Source: Triticum aestivum (taxonomy: Eukaryota > Streptophyta > Magnoliopsida > Poales > Poaceae). Taken from it: 64,000 bases of DNA. A model generated the notes under the pieces. That model was not told where the DNA came from. It searched no databases and saw nothing but the letters and a program-made list of their open reading frames with translations. The stretch lies in contig NC_057814.1 in the NCBI RefSeq assembly GCF_018294505.1, positions 35,290,943 through 35,354,942 on the forward strand. Direction: 5' to 3'. Of the stretch, positions 13,702 to 24,027 are shown piece after piece (within the stretch, counting starts at the first letter, position 1; each line of letters opens with the position of its first letter). The position numbers and the translations under genes are program-made.

Positions 13702-15857
13702 TGTAGGAGATATGCCCTAGAGGCAATAATAAATGATATTATTTATCTCCGAGTTCATAATTATGTTTATGTTCCAAGCTATAACTGCAATGATTCTCGA
13801 GTCTGCAATATCCACGAGGCTCGGAGGAAGACTCATATGCACGTGTGGAATAATAAACGGTAAGAAGTATTCCTATTCTGGCCTCTAAGACTAGCTCAAG
13901 CGTTGCATGATGGTTCTGTTTTCCTGATCATGGGCATGTCTATGCCAACAATTTTGAGGGCACAATGTTAAGAGAACATTTGTGTTGAATCGACCCGGAT
14001 TGATGTTATGCTATGAGATTCATTCATCACAAGTTAATGGTACATAACACAGAGATGGTTAACGTTTGCATGATTCCTTAGACCATGAGAGTATCGAGTT
14101 TCTTCATGCTTGCTTCATGAACTTTGGGGTTTGTTAAACGTCATCCGTAAATGGGTGGCTATTACGGTGGCTTACGGGTTCATGGAAAAGTGTGTCAAGT
14201 AACTTGATAGCTCAAGATTGGGATTTGCTCCTCCGACGATGGAGAGATATCTCTGGGCCCTCTCGGTGTTACGGTATCCATCATCGTCTGGCCAGACACT
14301 TTGTGATTTGATCACGGGGATGCCGGAACACGATAACGAGAAAAGAGAACAATACCGGTAACGAGGTAACTAGCATAGTGGACAAGTTGTTGATCCACGG
14401 GAATGCCAACATGTCTCACCTCGGGTATTTGTAACATAATTCGCGAAGCAACAGGAATAGCACACGGCAACTGGAGGTTCACTCGAATATTTATTCGTGT
14501 GGGTATAGGGGTCAATATGGATGTCCACGGCTCCGATGTTGATCATTGATCGGAAAGGGTTCCAGTCATGTCTATACTTCACCGAACCTATAGGGTCACA
14601 CGCTTAAGGGTCATCTATCTGCTGAATACTAGACAAGGAGTCTGAGAGAAAATCACCGAAAAAGTTTCTGACACCGGAAAAGTTTCGGACAGCGGAAAAG
14701 GTTCCGCAGAAAGAGGTCATCGGATGAGTTTCGATGAAACTGAAAAGTTGTTTCAGGGGATACCATAAAGTCAAATTGGGTTCGGCACATGCCTGATAAT
14801 TCTTGGAGGGTTCCAGAATCATTCTGGAAGCTTTCTGGAATTTTCCGGGATAATAACCGGATATGCTCCGGAGCTGCCGGAACCACTTCAGATGCTTTTC
14901 GCAGATGAAAATCACTAAACCGGAATTGTTTCGGAACGCGTTGAAAATAATTTTGGTGGGTACTGGAAATGTTCTAAGCCCACACAAATATTTTCAGTTC
15001 GAACAGACGCTGAAAAATGTCGTCATGAATAGTGAAAGTGCTTTTTGGGATATTTTATGGTGAGTCACCTTTTGGGATATTTCCAAAAGGCTTCTAGAAG
15101 GGCTTGGGGGCCAAGCATGCTCCTCATGGGGGTCCCCCAAGGGGGTTGGCCGGCCACATGTGTGGGGCTCCATGGAGCTCCACTTCCCTCCACATTATGC
15201 CCTTCATGTGTGACATTTACATGGGCATTTTGTGTTTTTGTGAGCCATTCCTACCCCTTGGCTTTCCTATAAATAGAGGAGGAGTGGGCAGCCCAAACCT
15301 CATCCCTTCTCACATACAAGTGCCATGCAATGATCTGGCTTCTCTCTCCCTCCCCGCGAAATAGTTTCGTAGAGCCGAAAGGCTGTCTGGGTTCCGGCAG
15401 GAACTAGTTCTGGACGGCGAAGCCCTGCCGGATAGATGACACCGTATGTGTGCAACTCTGTAGAGAGATCGTAGTTTCGGTCTTAGTTCGTGAGTGCATC
15501 CCGAAGGGCTGTCCATGTGACCGTCCGAGTTTCAAAGGTCCTCCCGAAGGGCTGTCCGAGTGACCCTTCAAGTTTCGAAGGTCCTCCCGAAGGGCTGTCC
15601 GCGACACCGTCCGGGGGGGTTCTTCGACCGCCTCCCTGAGGGCTGTCTGAGGAGCAGATAAGGGTATACATCCTCGCGGTTGGGAGGTTGTAAATCCTAG
15701 CTGCGGGGATCTGCACCGCCGATCGTCATCGACTCTACTTCCCGCTGCGCTACGAGTCGGTAACGAAAAAGATCAAACCATGTATGCAGTCTCCATAGTG
15801 GTCCCGGGCTGGTGCGTAGGTCGGAATTTTTTTTGTTTTCTGCTGCATTACCCTACA
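13702..15857 (+). repeat. LTR 3 of the Copia array (complete, 2156 bp)
   Basis: It runs from TGTAGG to CCTACA. The next bases, TCGATGACTTACT, belong to the interrupted Gypsy element and align with 61606 onward in the second Gypsy copy. The five bases TCGAT are the expected right-hand target-site copy. Confidence 0.92.
15268..15275 (+). promoter_or_regulatory. TATA box of LTR 3
   Basis: TATAAATA at the position equivalent to 416-423 of LTR 1. Confidence 0.65.
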
Positions 15858-16437
15858 TCGATGACTTACTAGAATCTTTCGCGATTCTTTCCGTACTAAC
15901 AAAGGGCCATTTTTAAGGTCACCCATTTAACGCACCGTATTCGGACAAACTGCGTACATACTAGGGGCTATATCGTAGACCCACCATAAAACTCCTATGG
16001 CTAAGTGAAAGTGTTAAATCCCCATAGTCCGATTGCCGAGTTCACCGCATTGACACCTCCTTTATGGACCAAGACGTTAGATTAAGAGCGATCAAGTTAT
16101 TTTCCGAACACCCCCGCATTTTATGCGAGGGGGCTGAAGCCGATGACTGGAAAACTTTCAGATTACAAAAAAACGGCCGCACAGGAGGAGCCAAAATTAA
16201 AGTACTATAATATTGTTTTTACAATCCCAATACATTTCACTCGAATATCATATCTTTCAAGAACTGGCCCTCTATTAAGCAGGCACCCTCTAAGACGTCC
16301 TCGAAATTATACTCTGGCATGTGATGGTCCTTGCCTTTGGGTGGACTCTTCGCTGCAATATCGGTGGCCTTCATCTTCGCCCAGTATGTCTTGACGCGGG
16401 CAAAGGCCATCCGTGCACCTTCAATTCACGTCGACCG

Positions 16438-19354
16438 CTAAACGGCGTCGATACGCGGCACCGCATCAACAAGCCGTTGCACCAAACAGAAATAACTATT
16501 CGGAATTGGCTCAGCCGGCCACAGCTGGACTATGACATCCTTCATGGCAGAGCCGAATATCTTGTGGAGGTCGGCCCACTGGGCCATCTGCTTGTTCAGT
16601 AACAGCGGACGCTTTGGCGCGCCGAATTGTGACCAGAAAAGCTTCTCCGTTGTGCACCCTTCCTGCGCTTGGTAAAATTGCGCCGCATCGGAGGCACTCT
16701 TCGGCAAGTCCAAGAATGAGTCTGGGGAGCTCCACATCTGATTAAGCGAGGCATACTTCGGATCGCCGATTTTAGTCTGTAATAAGAAAGGCTTACCGGC
16801 CGCTATCTCCCCAGCTTGCCAGATCTCCTCCCAAGCTGCCCTAGACTCGGATCGGGCTTCCTTAGCCTCTCGTATGGCCTTGTCAGGATCTGACGCTTTG
16901 GCTTTGTTATCCCTCTCGAGGAATTCGCACCGGGCAGTGGTTTCTTTTAGCTCGCGCGCCATAATAGAAATTCTCTTCTCACACTGGCGCCGAGCAGCCT
17001 GTTCGACTTTTAACTCATCAGCTGCCTTATTGGCAGCCAAATTACTCATCTGGGCTTGCTCCTTGGCTCGGGCAAGTTCAGCCCGAAGGGTCTCCACCGC
17101 GGCAGCACCATCTGCAGTTATGCATGCCTCAGTATACAACCCTAGCTTCGCGCTCATGTTATCATACATATACTGACTGCCCCGAACACATACCTTGTAC
17201 CTCGTCGAGCTGCCTGTTAATAAGCGTGATGTCATCATCCGCCACATGAAGTTTTTCCTTCAGACCTGCAACCTCCGTAGCGTGGGCAGTCGTCATGAAG
17301 GTAACAGCCTGTGTTTCAATTAATTAGACTAGCTCCTGGGCATATTTTTCAATCCCCTGATTGCCTCCCTTTGGACGCCAACCAGAGTCTCAGGGGCTAC
17401 TACTTATACACAGGTGCATTTTGCGTATAGAGCACAATTGAAAATATTATAGTACGTACCTCAAAGCCTCTTAGCAGGCTCATGAAGGCTTCGTTCAATC
17501 CGCTTTTCACGGACAGAATCCTTCTAGCCACCGTACTCATTAAGGCATGATGTTCCTCTGAGATGGATGCATGTTGTAGCATGCCCATCATGGTATCCGG
17601 CGCCTCCGGATTCCTGGGGGTGGCCGTGGGAGCACAGACTCCCTGTGAAGGGGCGTATTCACTTGACTCCGGAGCCGCCCCCGGCTGTAAACCGGATAGC
17701 CCGAGACCTTTATAGTTGATCCCCGTCGGGGCCGCACACCCCAGGCCCTGGGCGACTGAAGTTTCACCTCCGGGCGTTGTCTTCGATGTCCCCCACACCA
17801 CTTGTTGATCGGGAAGGATCCTCCGCGAAGTCGTCCGCCCTATTGGGCGAGGAAACCTGTGGAGGCGTTTCGCTCTCCATCATCTCCGGAAGCAAATCCC
17901 CCGAGGAGGAGGACTGTTGAGGAAGACTGCGCGCCGGACTGCAAACATGTATATTAAATGTCACCCTGGTAACAGGAAGAGGAATGGGATATGTTTAAAA
18001 CACCTTGATTCACTTCCGATTCGGCTGAAGGCTTGTCCTTCTGGAGGAACTGTGCGACGATGTCGCCTTCCGAGCCCGAACTGCTTGACAAGGGCGTCTT
18101 GCCTCGCTTAGGAGCCTTTGCGTCCCAAACTTCGGAGGTAGCCCTTTTCTTACTATGAGGAGAAAGGATGACAGCTTCTCCTTCTCTTTGTCTACGGAAA
18201 AAGGAACCTTAATCTCCCCGGACACTGTGTTTGGTGTACCTCCGAGGCTACCTTTGACTCCCTCGCTCTCCTTTTTGTCCTCCCTCACCAGCACTTGGCA
18301 TGGCGCTGGGACCAGCATCCTTGTTAGCATGGGACTAGCTGAGTCTTCAGGGAGAGGGCCCGAACACTGGATTCGCTCCGCCTTCTTTATCCAGCCCTAG
18401 AAAAAGGTGGTTTTCTCAGTATCCTATTATGAGATGTTTAACTCAAACTGTGTCCGGGAGTCAAGGGCTTACCGAGGTATCCGGATGGTTGCAATCGAGG
18501 CCTATGTCCTCTGTTGTACCCGGCCATTGTTTTCGTGTCCCGAAAAATAACTTCCACATTCCTCTATGTGTTGCGCCGAAGAAGTGCTGAAGGGTTCATG
18601 GTCCTTCCGGATTGAACTCCCACATACAGAGTGGTCGTCGCTAGCACGGGAGGACCCGACGGACTAACATTACTTGAATCACGTCGATGAGTTCGGTGTT
18701 CTTCTCAAGGGGACTCCGTATGCGCCTCTGCAGAGTCTGCACTTCATCAATTGATCCCGAGTCCAACGCGTTATTAGCCCATGATGCGAGCTGATTTGCA
18801 GGGCCGGATCGGAACGCAGGTGTAGCTGCCCACTCGGTACCACGGGGTTCAGTGATGTAAACCACTCCCGCTGCCATAAGTCAGAAGATTCTAAGAAGGA
18901 TCCTTTAGGCCAAGGAGCGTTGATGAGTTTGCTCACTGCAGCACCACCGCACTCCGCTTGTTTCCCGTCGACTACCTTCGGCTTCACATTAAAGGTCTTA
19001 AGCCACAAGCCGAAGTGTGGGGGAACACGGAGGAAGGCCTCGCATGTGGGCCTCGCATGTGATAATGAACGCCGAGATATGAAGGAAGGAATCTGGAGTT
19101 AGATCGTGAAAATCTAGCACGTAATAGAACATGAGCCCTCGAACAAAGGGGTGGAGAGCGAACCCTAGCCCTCGGAGGAAGTGGGCGATAAATACGACCC
19201 TCTCACTAGATCTGGGAGTGGGAATAACTTGCCCTTGGGCAGGAAGCCTGTGGGGGATCTCCGCGGTCAGGTATCTTGCTGCCCGGAGCTTCGCAATATC
19301 CTCCTCTGTGACAGAAGAAGCCACCCACCGGCCTTGAGGGCTGGGTCCGGACAT
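16438..19354 (-). pseudogene. Antisense gene of the Gypsy element: Transposase_28-like N-terminus plus coiled coil
   Basis: This runs opposite to the retroelement transcript. The N-terminal piece (19354 down to 18998) starts MSGPSPQGRW and has the RVVFIAHFLRGLGFALHPF region typical of the Pfam family called putative gypsy-type transposon (Transposase_28, PF04195). The next piece (19008-18679) includes ECGGAAVSKL and SDLWQREWF in a shifted frame. Serine/proline-rich pieces follow at 18330-18010 and 17964-17400. The C-terminal piece (17111-16438) is an Ala/Glu/Lys-rich coiled coil ending in a conserved WSQFGAPKRPLLLN block. A direct duplication around 19036-19060 and a one-base shift near 18870 break it. 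Conserved splice sites are visible. Its function is unknown; it is a passenger or accessory gene of the Gypsy lineage. Confidence 0.75.
17112..17308 (-). other. Intron (17112-17193) and 115 bp exon (17194-17308) of the antisense gene
   Basis: On the minus strand the exon begins after ACACAG and ends CAAG before GTATGT. The 82 bp intron ends AACTGCAG, and splicing continues in frame into DGAAAVETLRAEL. The exon encodes a charged helical segment ending in RQLDEV. The two other Gypsy copies here have exons of exactly the same length and the same donor and acceptor (21183-21297 and 62961-63075), so this is a maintained spliced gene, not a chance frame. Confidence 0.75.
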
Positions 19355-19896
19355 GACTGGAAAGCTTGAAGCAACTAAGCTGAACCTTGGGTGATGGAAC
19401 TCGAGGTTGGAAAGGTTGAGAAAAGGTTTGGCGCAGAGGGGAAGGACAGGTCTTGGCCCCTTTATAAAGGCGATGAATATTGAACGCCTCCTCCTAAGCC
19501 TTAAAACTTGCCTACTCCTAAGGAATCATGCCAACCGAACGGTTGGGTTACCCACACTCGTATTGATGAGAATCCCGCAATACGGGGACACGATCTCTGC
19601 TTCGACAAGACGTGCCAATAAAATCGCGTCTCGAAACATGGGGCGTCAGGCCAAAAACGGTTCAAAATAATGACCGGGTGATGACGTGGAGTCACATTAC
19701 CGAAAGTTGTCAGCGGATTGTACTCGTGGAATATTATGCTCTCTGCGGTTGTGCGTGGAATTTGTTTTGCAGAACCGGACACGTTCGTTTCGTCCGAAGA
19801 CTGGGTTGGAGTATTCGGAGAAGGAACCCGCCTTGCAATGCCGAAGACAATCTGCGCGCCGGACACCTCGTCATTGAAGCCTGGTTCAGGGGCTAC

Positions 19897-20381
19897 TAAG
19901 GGAGTCCTGGACTAGGGGGTCCTCGGGCATCCGACCTGTTAGACATGGGCCGGACTGATGGGCTGTGAAGATACGAAGACCAAAGACTTTCTCCCGTGCC
20001 CGGATGGGACTCTCCTTGGCGTGGAAGGCAAGCTTGGTGTCCAAATATGAAGATTCCTTTCTCTGTAACCGACCTTATGTAACCCTAGATCCTTAAAGTG
20101 TCTATATAAACCGGAAGGCTAGGTCCATAGAGGCCAATAATCATGATAATCATAGTCATACAGGCTAGACTTCTAGGGTTTTAGCCATTACGATCTCGTG
20201 GTAGATCAGCTCCTGTAATACTCATATTCATCAAGATCAATCAAGCACGAAGTAGGGTATTACCTCCATAGAGAGGGCCAAAACCTGGGTAAACATTGTG
20301 TCCGCTGTCTCCTGTTACCATCGACCATAGACGCACAGTTCGGGACCCATTACCCTAGATCCGCCGGTTTTGACACCAACA
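19897..20381 (+). repeat. Gypsy LTR A (3' LTR, 485 bp)
   Basis: It follows the purine tract CAGGGGCTAC. It starts TAAGGGAGTCC, so the terminal TG is mutated to TA, and ends GACACCAACA. The minisatellite begins at the next base. It shares the variant block around CGGGCATCCGACCTG with LTR C and differs there from LTRs B and D. Confidence 0.88.
20103..20110 (+). promoter_or_regulatory. TATA box of Gypsy LTR A
   Basis: TATATAAA before ACCGGAAGG. The same motif occurs at 21739 (LTR B), 25814 (LTR C) and 57599 (LTR D). Confidence 0.6.
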
Positions 20382-21061
20382 CCCATCAACAAGGAGAACC
20401 CCGTGGGCTATGACCCCATCAAACAAGAGAACCCTTTGGGCGATGACCACATCAACCAGGAGAACCCCGCGGGTGACACACACATCAACCAATAGTCCAC
20501 GGAGAGATGTCGGACGTGAAGTCGGAGTTTCTCGGCGACGCCCAAATCAACTAGTAGTCGACGGAGAGATGTCGGGCGTGAATTCGGAGTTTCTCGGCGA
20601 CGCCCACATCAATCAAGAGAACCCCGCGGGCGACGCCCACATCAACCAGGAGAACCCCGCGGGCGACGGCGACATCAACCAAGAGAACCCCGCGGGCTAC
20701 ACCCACAGCAACCAGGAGAACCCCACAGGCGACGACCGCATCAACCAGGAGAACAACGCGGGCGGTGACGACATCCACTAGGAGAACCCCGTGGGCGACG
20801 CCCCCATCAACTAGTAGAACCCCACAGGTGACGACGGCATCAACCAGGAGAACCCCGCGAGCGACGGCGGCATCAACCAGGAGAACCCTGTGGGCGATTC
20901 CCACATCAACCAGGAGAACCCCGCGGGCCACGACGCCATCAACAAGGAGAACCCGTGGGCGACGCCCACATCAACCAGGAGAACCCCGAAGCCGACAATG
21001 CACCAACCAGGAGAAGGCCGCGGGCAACAAGGGCATCAACCAGGAGAACCACACGGGCGAC
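20382..21061 (+). repeat. Minisatellite block M1 (33 bp unit)
   Basis: The unit reads roughly GGCATCAACCAGGAGAACC followed by a CCGCGGGCGACGAC half, 33 bp or 11 codons. It begins immediately at the LTR end. Two copies of a non-repeat segment (near 20497 and 20555; GAGAGATGTCGG ... GAGTTTCTCGG) break the array. The block matches 26095-26767 closely, including its first units. Confidence 0.93.
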
Positions 21062-21310
21062 GGCTCGGGCAAGTTTCGCCCGAAGGGTCTCCACGGCGGC
21101 AGCTCCATCTGCAGTCACAACATATTATAGATACTAGCATCATGCTCCTCTTAATATTTCTTGACCACCCGAAAATACATACCCTGTGCCTTGTCAAGCC
21201 GCTTGTTCATAAGCGCGATGTCGGCATCTACCGTGGCAAGCTGTCGCCTCTGTTCAGCAAACTCAGCAGTCCGGCCAGCCACCGGACCCTCAGCCACCTG
21301 CACGTAATGA
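21062..21310 (-). pseudogene. Fragment of the Gypsy antisense gene with an intact 115 bp exon
   Basis: On the minus strand the exon 21183-21297 is preceded by GTGCAG and followed by GTATGT. The next intron (21109-21182, 74 bp) ends ACTGCAG before the exon encoding DGAAAVETL. Exon and intron lengths equal those of the copy at 62887-63075. The rest of the gene is deleted. Confidence 0.7.
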
Positions 21311-21533
21311 CCAGACCACGGCAGGATGTCACGTTATGAAAAGTTGTCGGTAGATTAGATTTGTGGAATATTATACTCTCTACGGTGGTATGTGGAATTT
21401 GTTTTACAGAGCCGGACACAATCCTTGTGTTCAAAATCTTCTATGGAGTATTCGGAGAAGGAACCCGCCTTGCAATGCCGAAGACAATCTGCGTGCCGGA
21501 CTCATCGTCATTGAAGCCTGGTTTAGGGGCTAC

Positions 21534-22007
21534 TGAGGGAGTCCTGGATTAGGGGGTCCTCGGACAGCCGGACTATATACTTTGGCCGGACTGTTGGACT
21601 ATGAACATACAAGATTGAAGACTCCGTCCCATGTTCGGGTGGGACTCTCCTTTGCGTGGAAGGCAATATTGGCGATTCGGATATGTAGATCTCCTTCTCT
21701 GTAACTGACTCTGTGTAACCCTAGCCCCTTCCGGTGTCTATATAAACCGGAGGGTTTAGTCCGTAGGACAAGAACAACAATCACAATCATAGGCTAGCTT
21801 CTAGGGTTTAGCCTCTACGATCTCGTGGTAGATCAACTCTTGTAATACTCATATCATCAAGATCAATCAAGCAGGAAGTAGGGTATTACCTCCATCGAGA
21901 GGGCCCGAACCTGGGAAAACATTGTGTCCCCCGCCTCCTGTTACCATTAGCCTTAGACGCACAATTCGGGACCCCCTACCCGAGATCCGCCGGTTTTGAC
22001 ACCGACA
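21534..22007 (+). repeat. Gypsy LTR B (474 bp)
   Basis: TGAGGGAGTCC to GACACCGACA, preceded by the purine tract TTTAGGGGCTAC. It is closer to LTR D (57394) than to A or C. Minisatellite follows directly; the expected right target copy is ACGAC. Confidence 0.9.
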
Positions 22008-23750
22008 ACGACCACATCAACCTGGAGAAACCCGCTGGTGACGCCCACATCAACCAGGAGTCGACGGAGAGATGTCAGGCATGAAGGCGGAGTTTCTCGG
22101 AGACGCCCACATCAACCCAGAAAACCCCGCGGGCCATGCCCACATCAACCGAGAGAACCCCACGGGCGACGACGACATCAACCAAAAGAACCTCGCGGGT
22201 GACGCCCACATCAACATGGAGAACCCCGCAGGCGACGACAGAAACAACCAGGAGAACCCCGTGGGTAACTCCCCCATCAACCAGGAGAACCCCATGGGTG
22301 ACGACGACATCAACCAGGAAAACCCCGCGGGCGACGCCAACATCGACCAACCCCACGGGCGACGACGGCATCAACTTGAGAACCTTGCGGGTGACGACGA
22401 CCTCAACAAGGAGAACCCCGCGTGCGACGGCGGCATCAACCAGGAGAACCCCGTGGGCGACGCCCACATCAACCAGGAGAGCCCCGTGGGTGACGACGGC
22501 ATCAACCAGGAGAACCCAGTGGGCAACGGCGGCATCACCCAGGAGAACCCTGCGGGCGACGACGCCATCAACCAGGAGAACCCCGCGGGCGACGCCCCCA
22601 TCAACCAGGAGAACCCCGCGGGCGACACTCCCATCAACCAGGAGAACCCCGCAGGCGACTATGCATCAACCAGGAGAACCCCGCGGGCGACGATGGCATC
22701 AACCAGGAGAACCCTGCGGGCGACGACGGCATCAACCAGGAGAACCCAGCGGGCGACGGCGGCATCAACCAGGAGAACCCCGCGGGCGACGCCCACATCA
22801 ACTAGGAGAACCCTGCGGGCGACGATGGCATCAACCAGGAGAACTCCGCGGGGCGACGCCCCCATCAACCAGGACAACCTCGCGGGTGATTATGCATCAA
22901 CCAGGAGAACCCCGCGGGCGACGATAGCATCAACCAAGAGAACCCCGCGGGCAACGCCCACATCAACCAGGAGAACCCCGCGAGTGATGCCCACGTCAAC
23001 CAGGAGAACCCCGTGGGCGATGACGGCGTCAGCCAGGAGAACCCCGCGGGCGACGCCGGCATCAAACTGGAGAACCCCGCGGGCGACGCCGGCATCAATC
23101 AGGAGAACCCCGCAGGCGACAACGGCATCAACCAGGAGAACCCCGCGGGCGACGACGGCATCAACCAGGAGAACCCCGGGGGCGAAGCCCGCATCAACCA
23201 GGAGAACCCCGCGGGCGACGCCCACATCAACTAGGAGAACCCCGCAGGCGACAATGCATAAACCAGGAGAACCCCGCGGGCAACGATGGCATCAACCTGG
23301 AGAAGCACGCGGGCGACGATCACATCAACCTGGACAACCCCGTGGGCGACGCCCACATCAACCAGGATTTGATGGAGAGATGTCGGGCGTGAAGGTGGAG
23401 TTTCTCGACGACACCGACATCAACCAAGAGAACCCCGCAGGCGACGCCCACATCAACCAGGAGAACCCCGCGGGCCGCGACGACATCAGCCAAAAGAACC
23501 CTGCGGGTGACGCCCACATCAACCAGGAGAACCCCGCAGGCGACGACAGCAACAACAAGGAGAACCCCGCAGGCGATGATGGCATCAACCAGGAGAACCC
23601 CACGGGTGATGCCCCCATCAACCAGTAGAACCCCATGCGTGACGACGGCATCAACCAGGAGAACCGCGCGGGCGACGCCCTCATCAACCAGGAGAACCGC
23701 GCGGGCGACGATGGCATCAACCAAGAGATCCCCGCGGGCGACGACGGCAT
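22008..23750 (+). repeat. Minisatellite block M2 (33 bp unit)
   Basis: About 50 units of the 11-codon repeat (GINQENPAGDD in one frame). Non-repeat leader segments lie near 22058 and 23365. Occasional 32 bp units such as the one containing GACTATGCATC shift the reading frame. It ends at GGCAT, where a minus-strand Copia begins. Confidence 0.93.
22072..23628 (+). other. 518-codon open frame across the minisatellite (doubtful gene)
   Basis: It starts MSGMKAEFLGD in the leader segment, then reads INQENPAGD units and changes to STRRTPRAT units after frame-shifting short units. Because the unit is a multiple of three and lacks stops in several frames on both strands, length alone is not evidence of coding. 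There is no recognisable domain, signal peptide or membrane segment. I list it because the leader plus repeat is reiterated at several places. It could be the relic of a real repeat protein or a pure by-product. Confidence 0.2.
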
Positions 23751-23955
23751 TGTAAGATTGATCTGGTGGAAGCGTTCCTACTCCCGATGGGAGCCGTGTT
23801 GTGTTTATTTATGAGAGACAGGAAAAGCCCCTGCCGTGGTGTACAAGCTTACGATGATCGCTAGGATTCATTAATGAGGAGTCAGAGAAGGAGACGAGAG
23901 AAGTTCAGATAGAGGAAGGTTTAGATTACAATAGGTTTAAACAGATATTCTAACA
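23751..23955 (-). repeat. 3' LTR of truncated Copia (205 bp)
   Basis: Reading minus, it starts TGTTAGAATATC and ends ATCTTACA. A purine tract (reverse complement of CCCTCCCTTAATC) adjoins at 23956. It is nearly identical to 38653-38857. Confidence 0.88.
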
Positions 23956-24027
23956 CCCTCCCTTAATCTAAACTACCCTATATTCAAATTTCTCTTGAAC
24001 TCCTCAAATGGCCTTGCTGGAAGAGCT

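Larger units (their letters stand above)
1..15857 (+). mobile_element. Tandem Copia LTR-retrotransposon array, cut by the window edge
   Basis: Three LTRs alternate with two internal domains: LTR (tail only) 1-1004, internal 1005-6277, LTR 6278-8428, internal 8429-13701, LTR 13702-15857. LTRs open TGTAGG and close CCTACA. The sequence following each of the first two is a tRNA-type primer site, and a purine tract precedes each of the last two. The unit repeats every ~7.42 kb, and both internals are exactly 5273 bp. By eye LTR 1 and LTR 2 differ at only about a dozen positions over 1 kb. The LTR start and purine tract resemble Angela/WIS/BARE-1 elements of Triticeae. Coding capacity is lost. The array is inserted in Gypsy DNA that continues at 15858; the left flank lies outside the window. 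Confidence 0.93.
15858..20381 (+). mobile_element. 3' half of a Gypsy element (Fatima-like), interrupted by the Copia array
   Basis: It aligns collinearly with 61606 to 64000 of the second Gypsy copy, then continues to a purine-rich end (CAGGGGCTAC) and a 485 bp LTR. The sense strand is plus, judged from the LTR position after the polypurine tract. The gag half lies beyond the window start, on the far side of the Copia array. The region carries a long minus-strand gene relic. The Fatima name is from memory. Confidence 0.85.
21062..22007 (+). mobile_element. Internally deleted 3' end of a Gypsy element in the minisatellite
   Basis: 21062-21310 matches the antisense-gene region of the second Gypsy copy (62845-63080). 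The sequence then jumps to the 3' tail (21335-21533, as at 19690-19896) and LTR B. More than 2 kb between those parts is missing, as is everything 5'. The array resumes at 22008. The equivalent minisatellite at 26767 has no such insert. Confidence 0.82.

Noticed and set aside
16108..16134. Inverted repeat around CACCCCCGCATTTTATGCGAGGGGG as a rho-independent terminator
   Set aside because: This is a plant Gypsy element, not a bacterial genome; the hairpin is conserved in 61855-61879 but its role is unknown.
22136..22927. STRRTPRAT-type arginine-rich frames as DNA-binding proteins
   Set aside because: This is another frame of the same minisatellite; frames interconvert wherever a 32 bp unit occurs.
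22008..23750. CRISPR-like array of ~33 bp repeats
   Set aside because: Units are contiguous with no unique spacers, and the context is a plant nuclear genome full of LTR elements.
22075..23750. Long minus-strand frames (VLLVDAVVARG type) as hydrophobic membrane proteins
   Set aside because: They arise because the 33 bp unit is a multiple of three and lacks stops in several frames; they have no start context, domain or leader.
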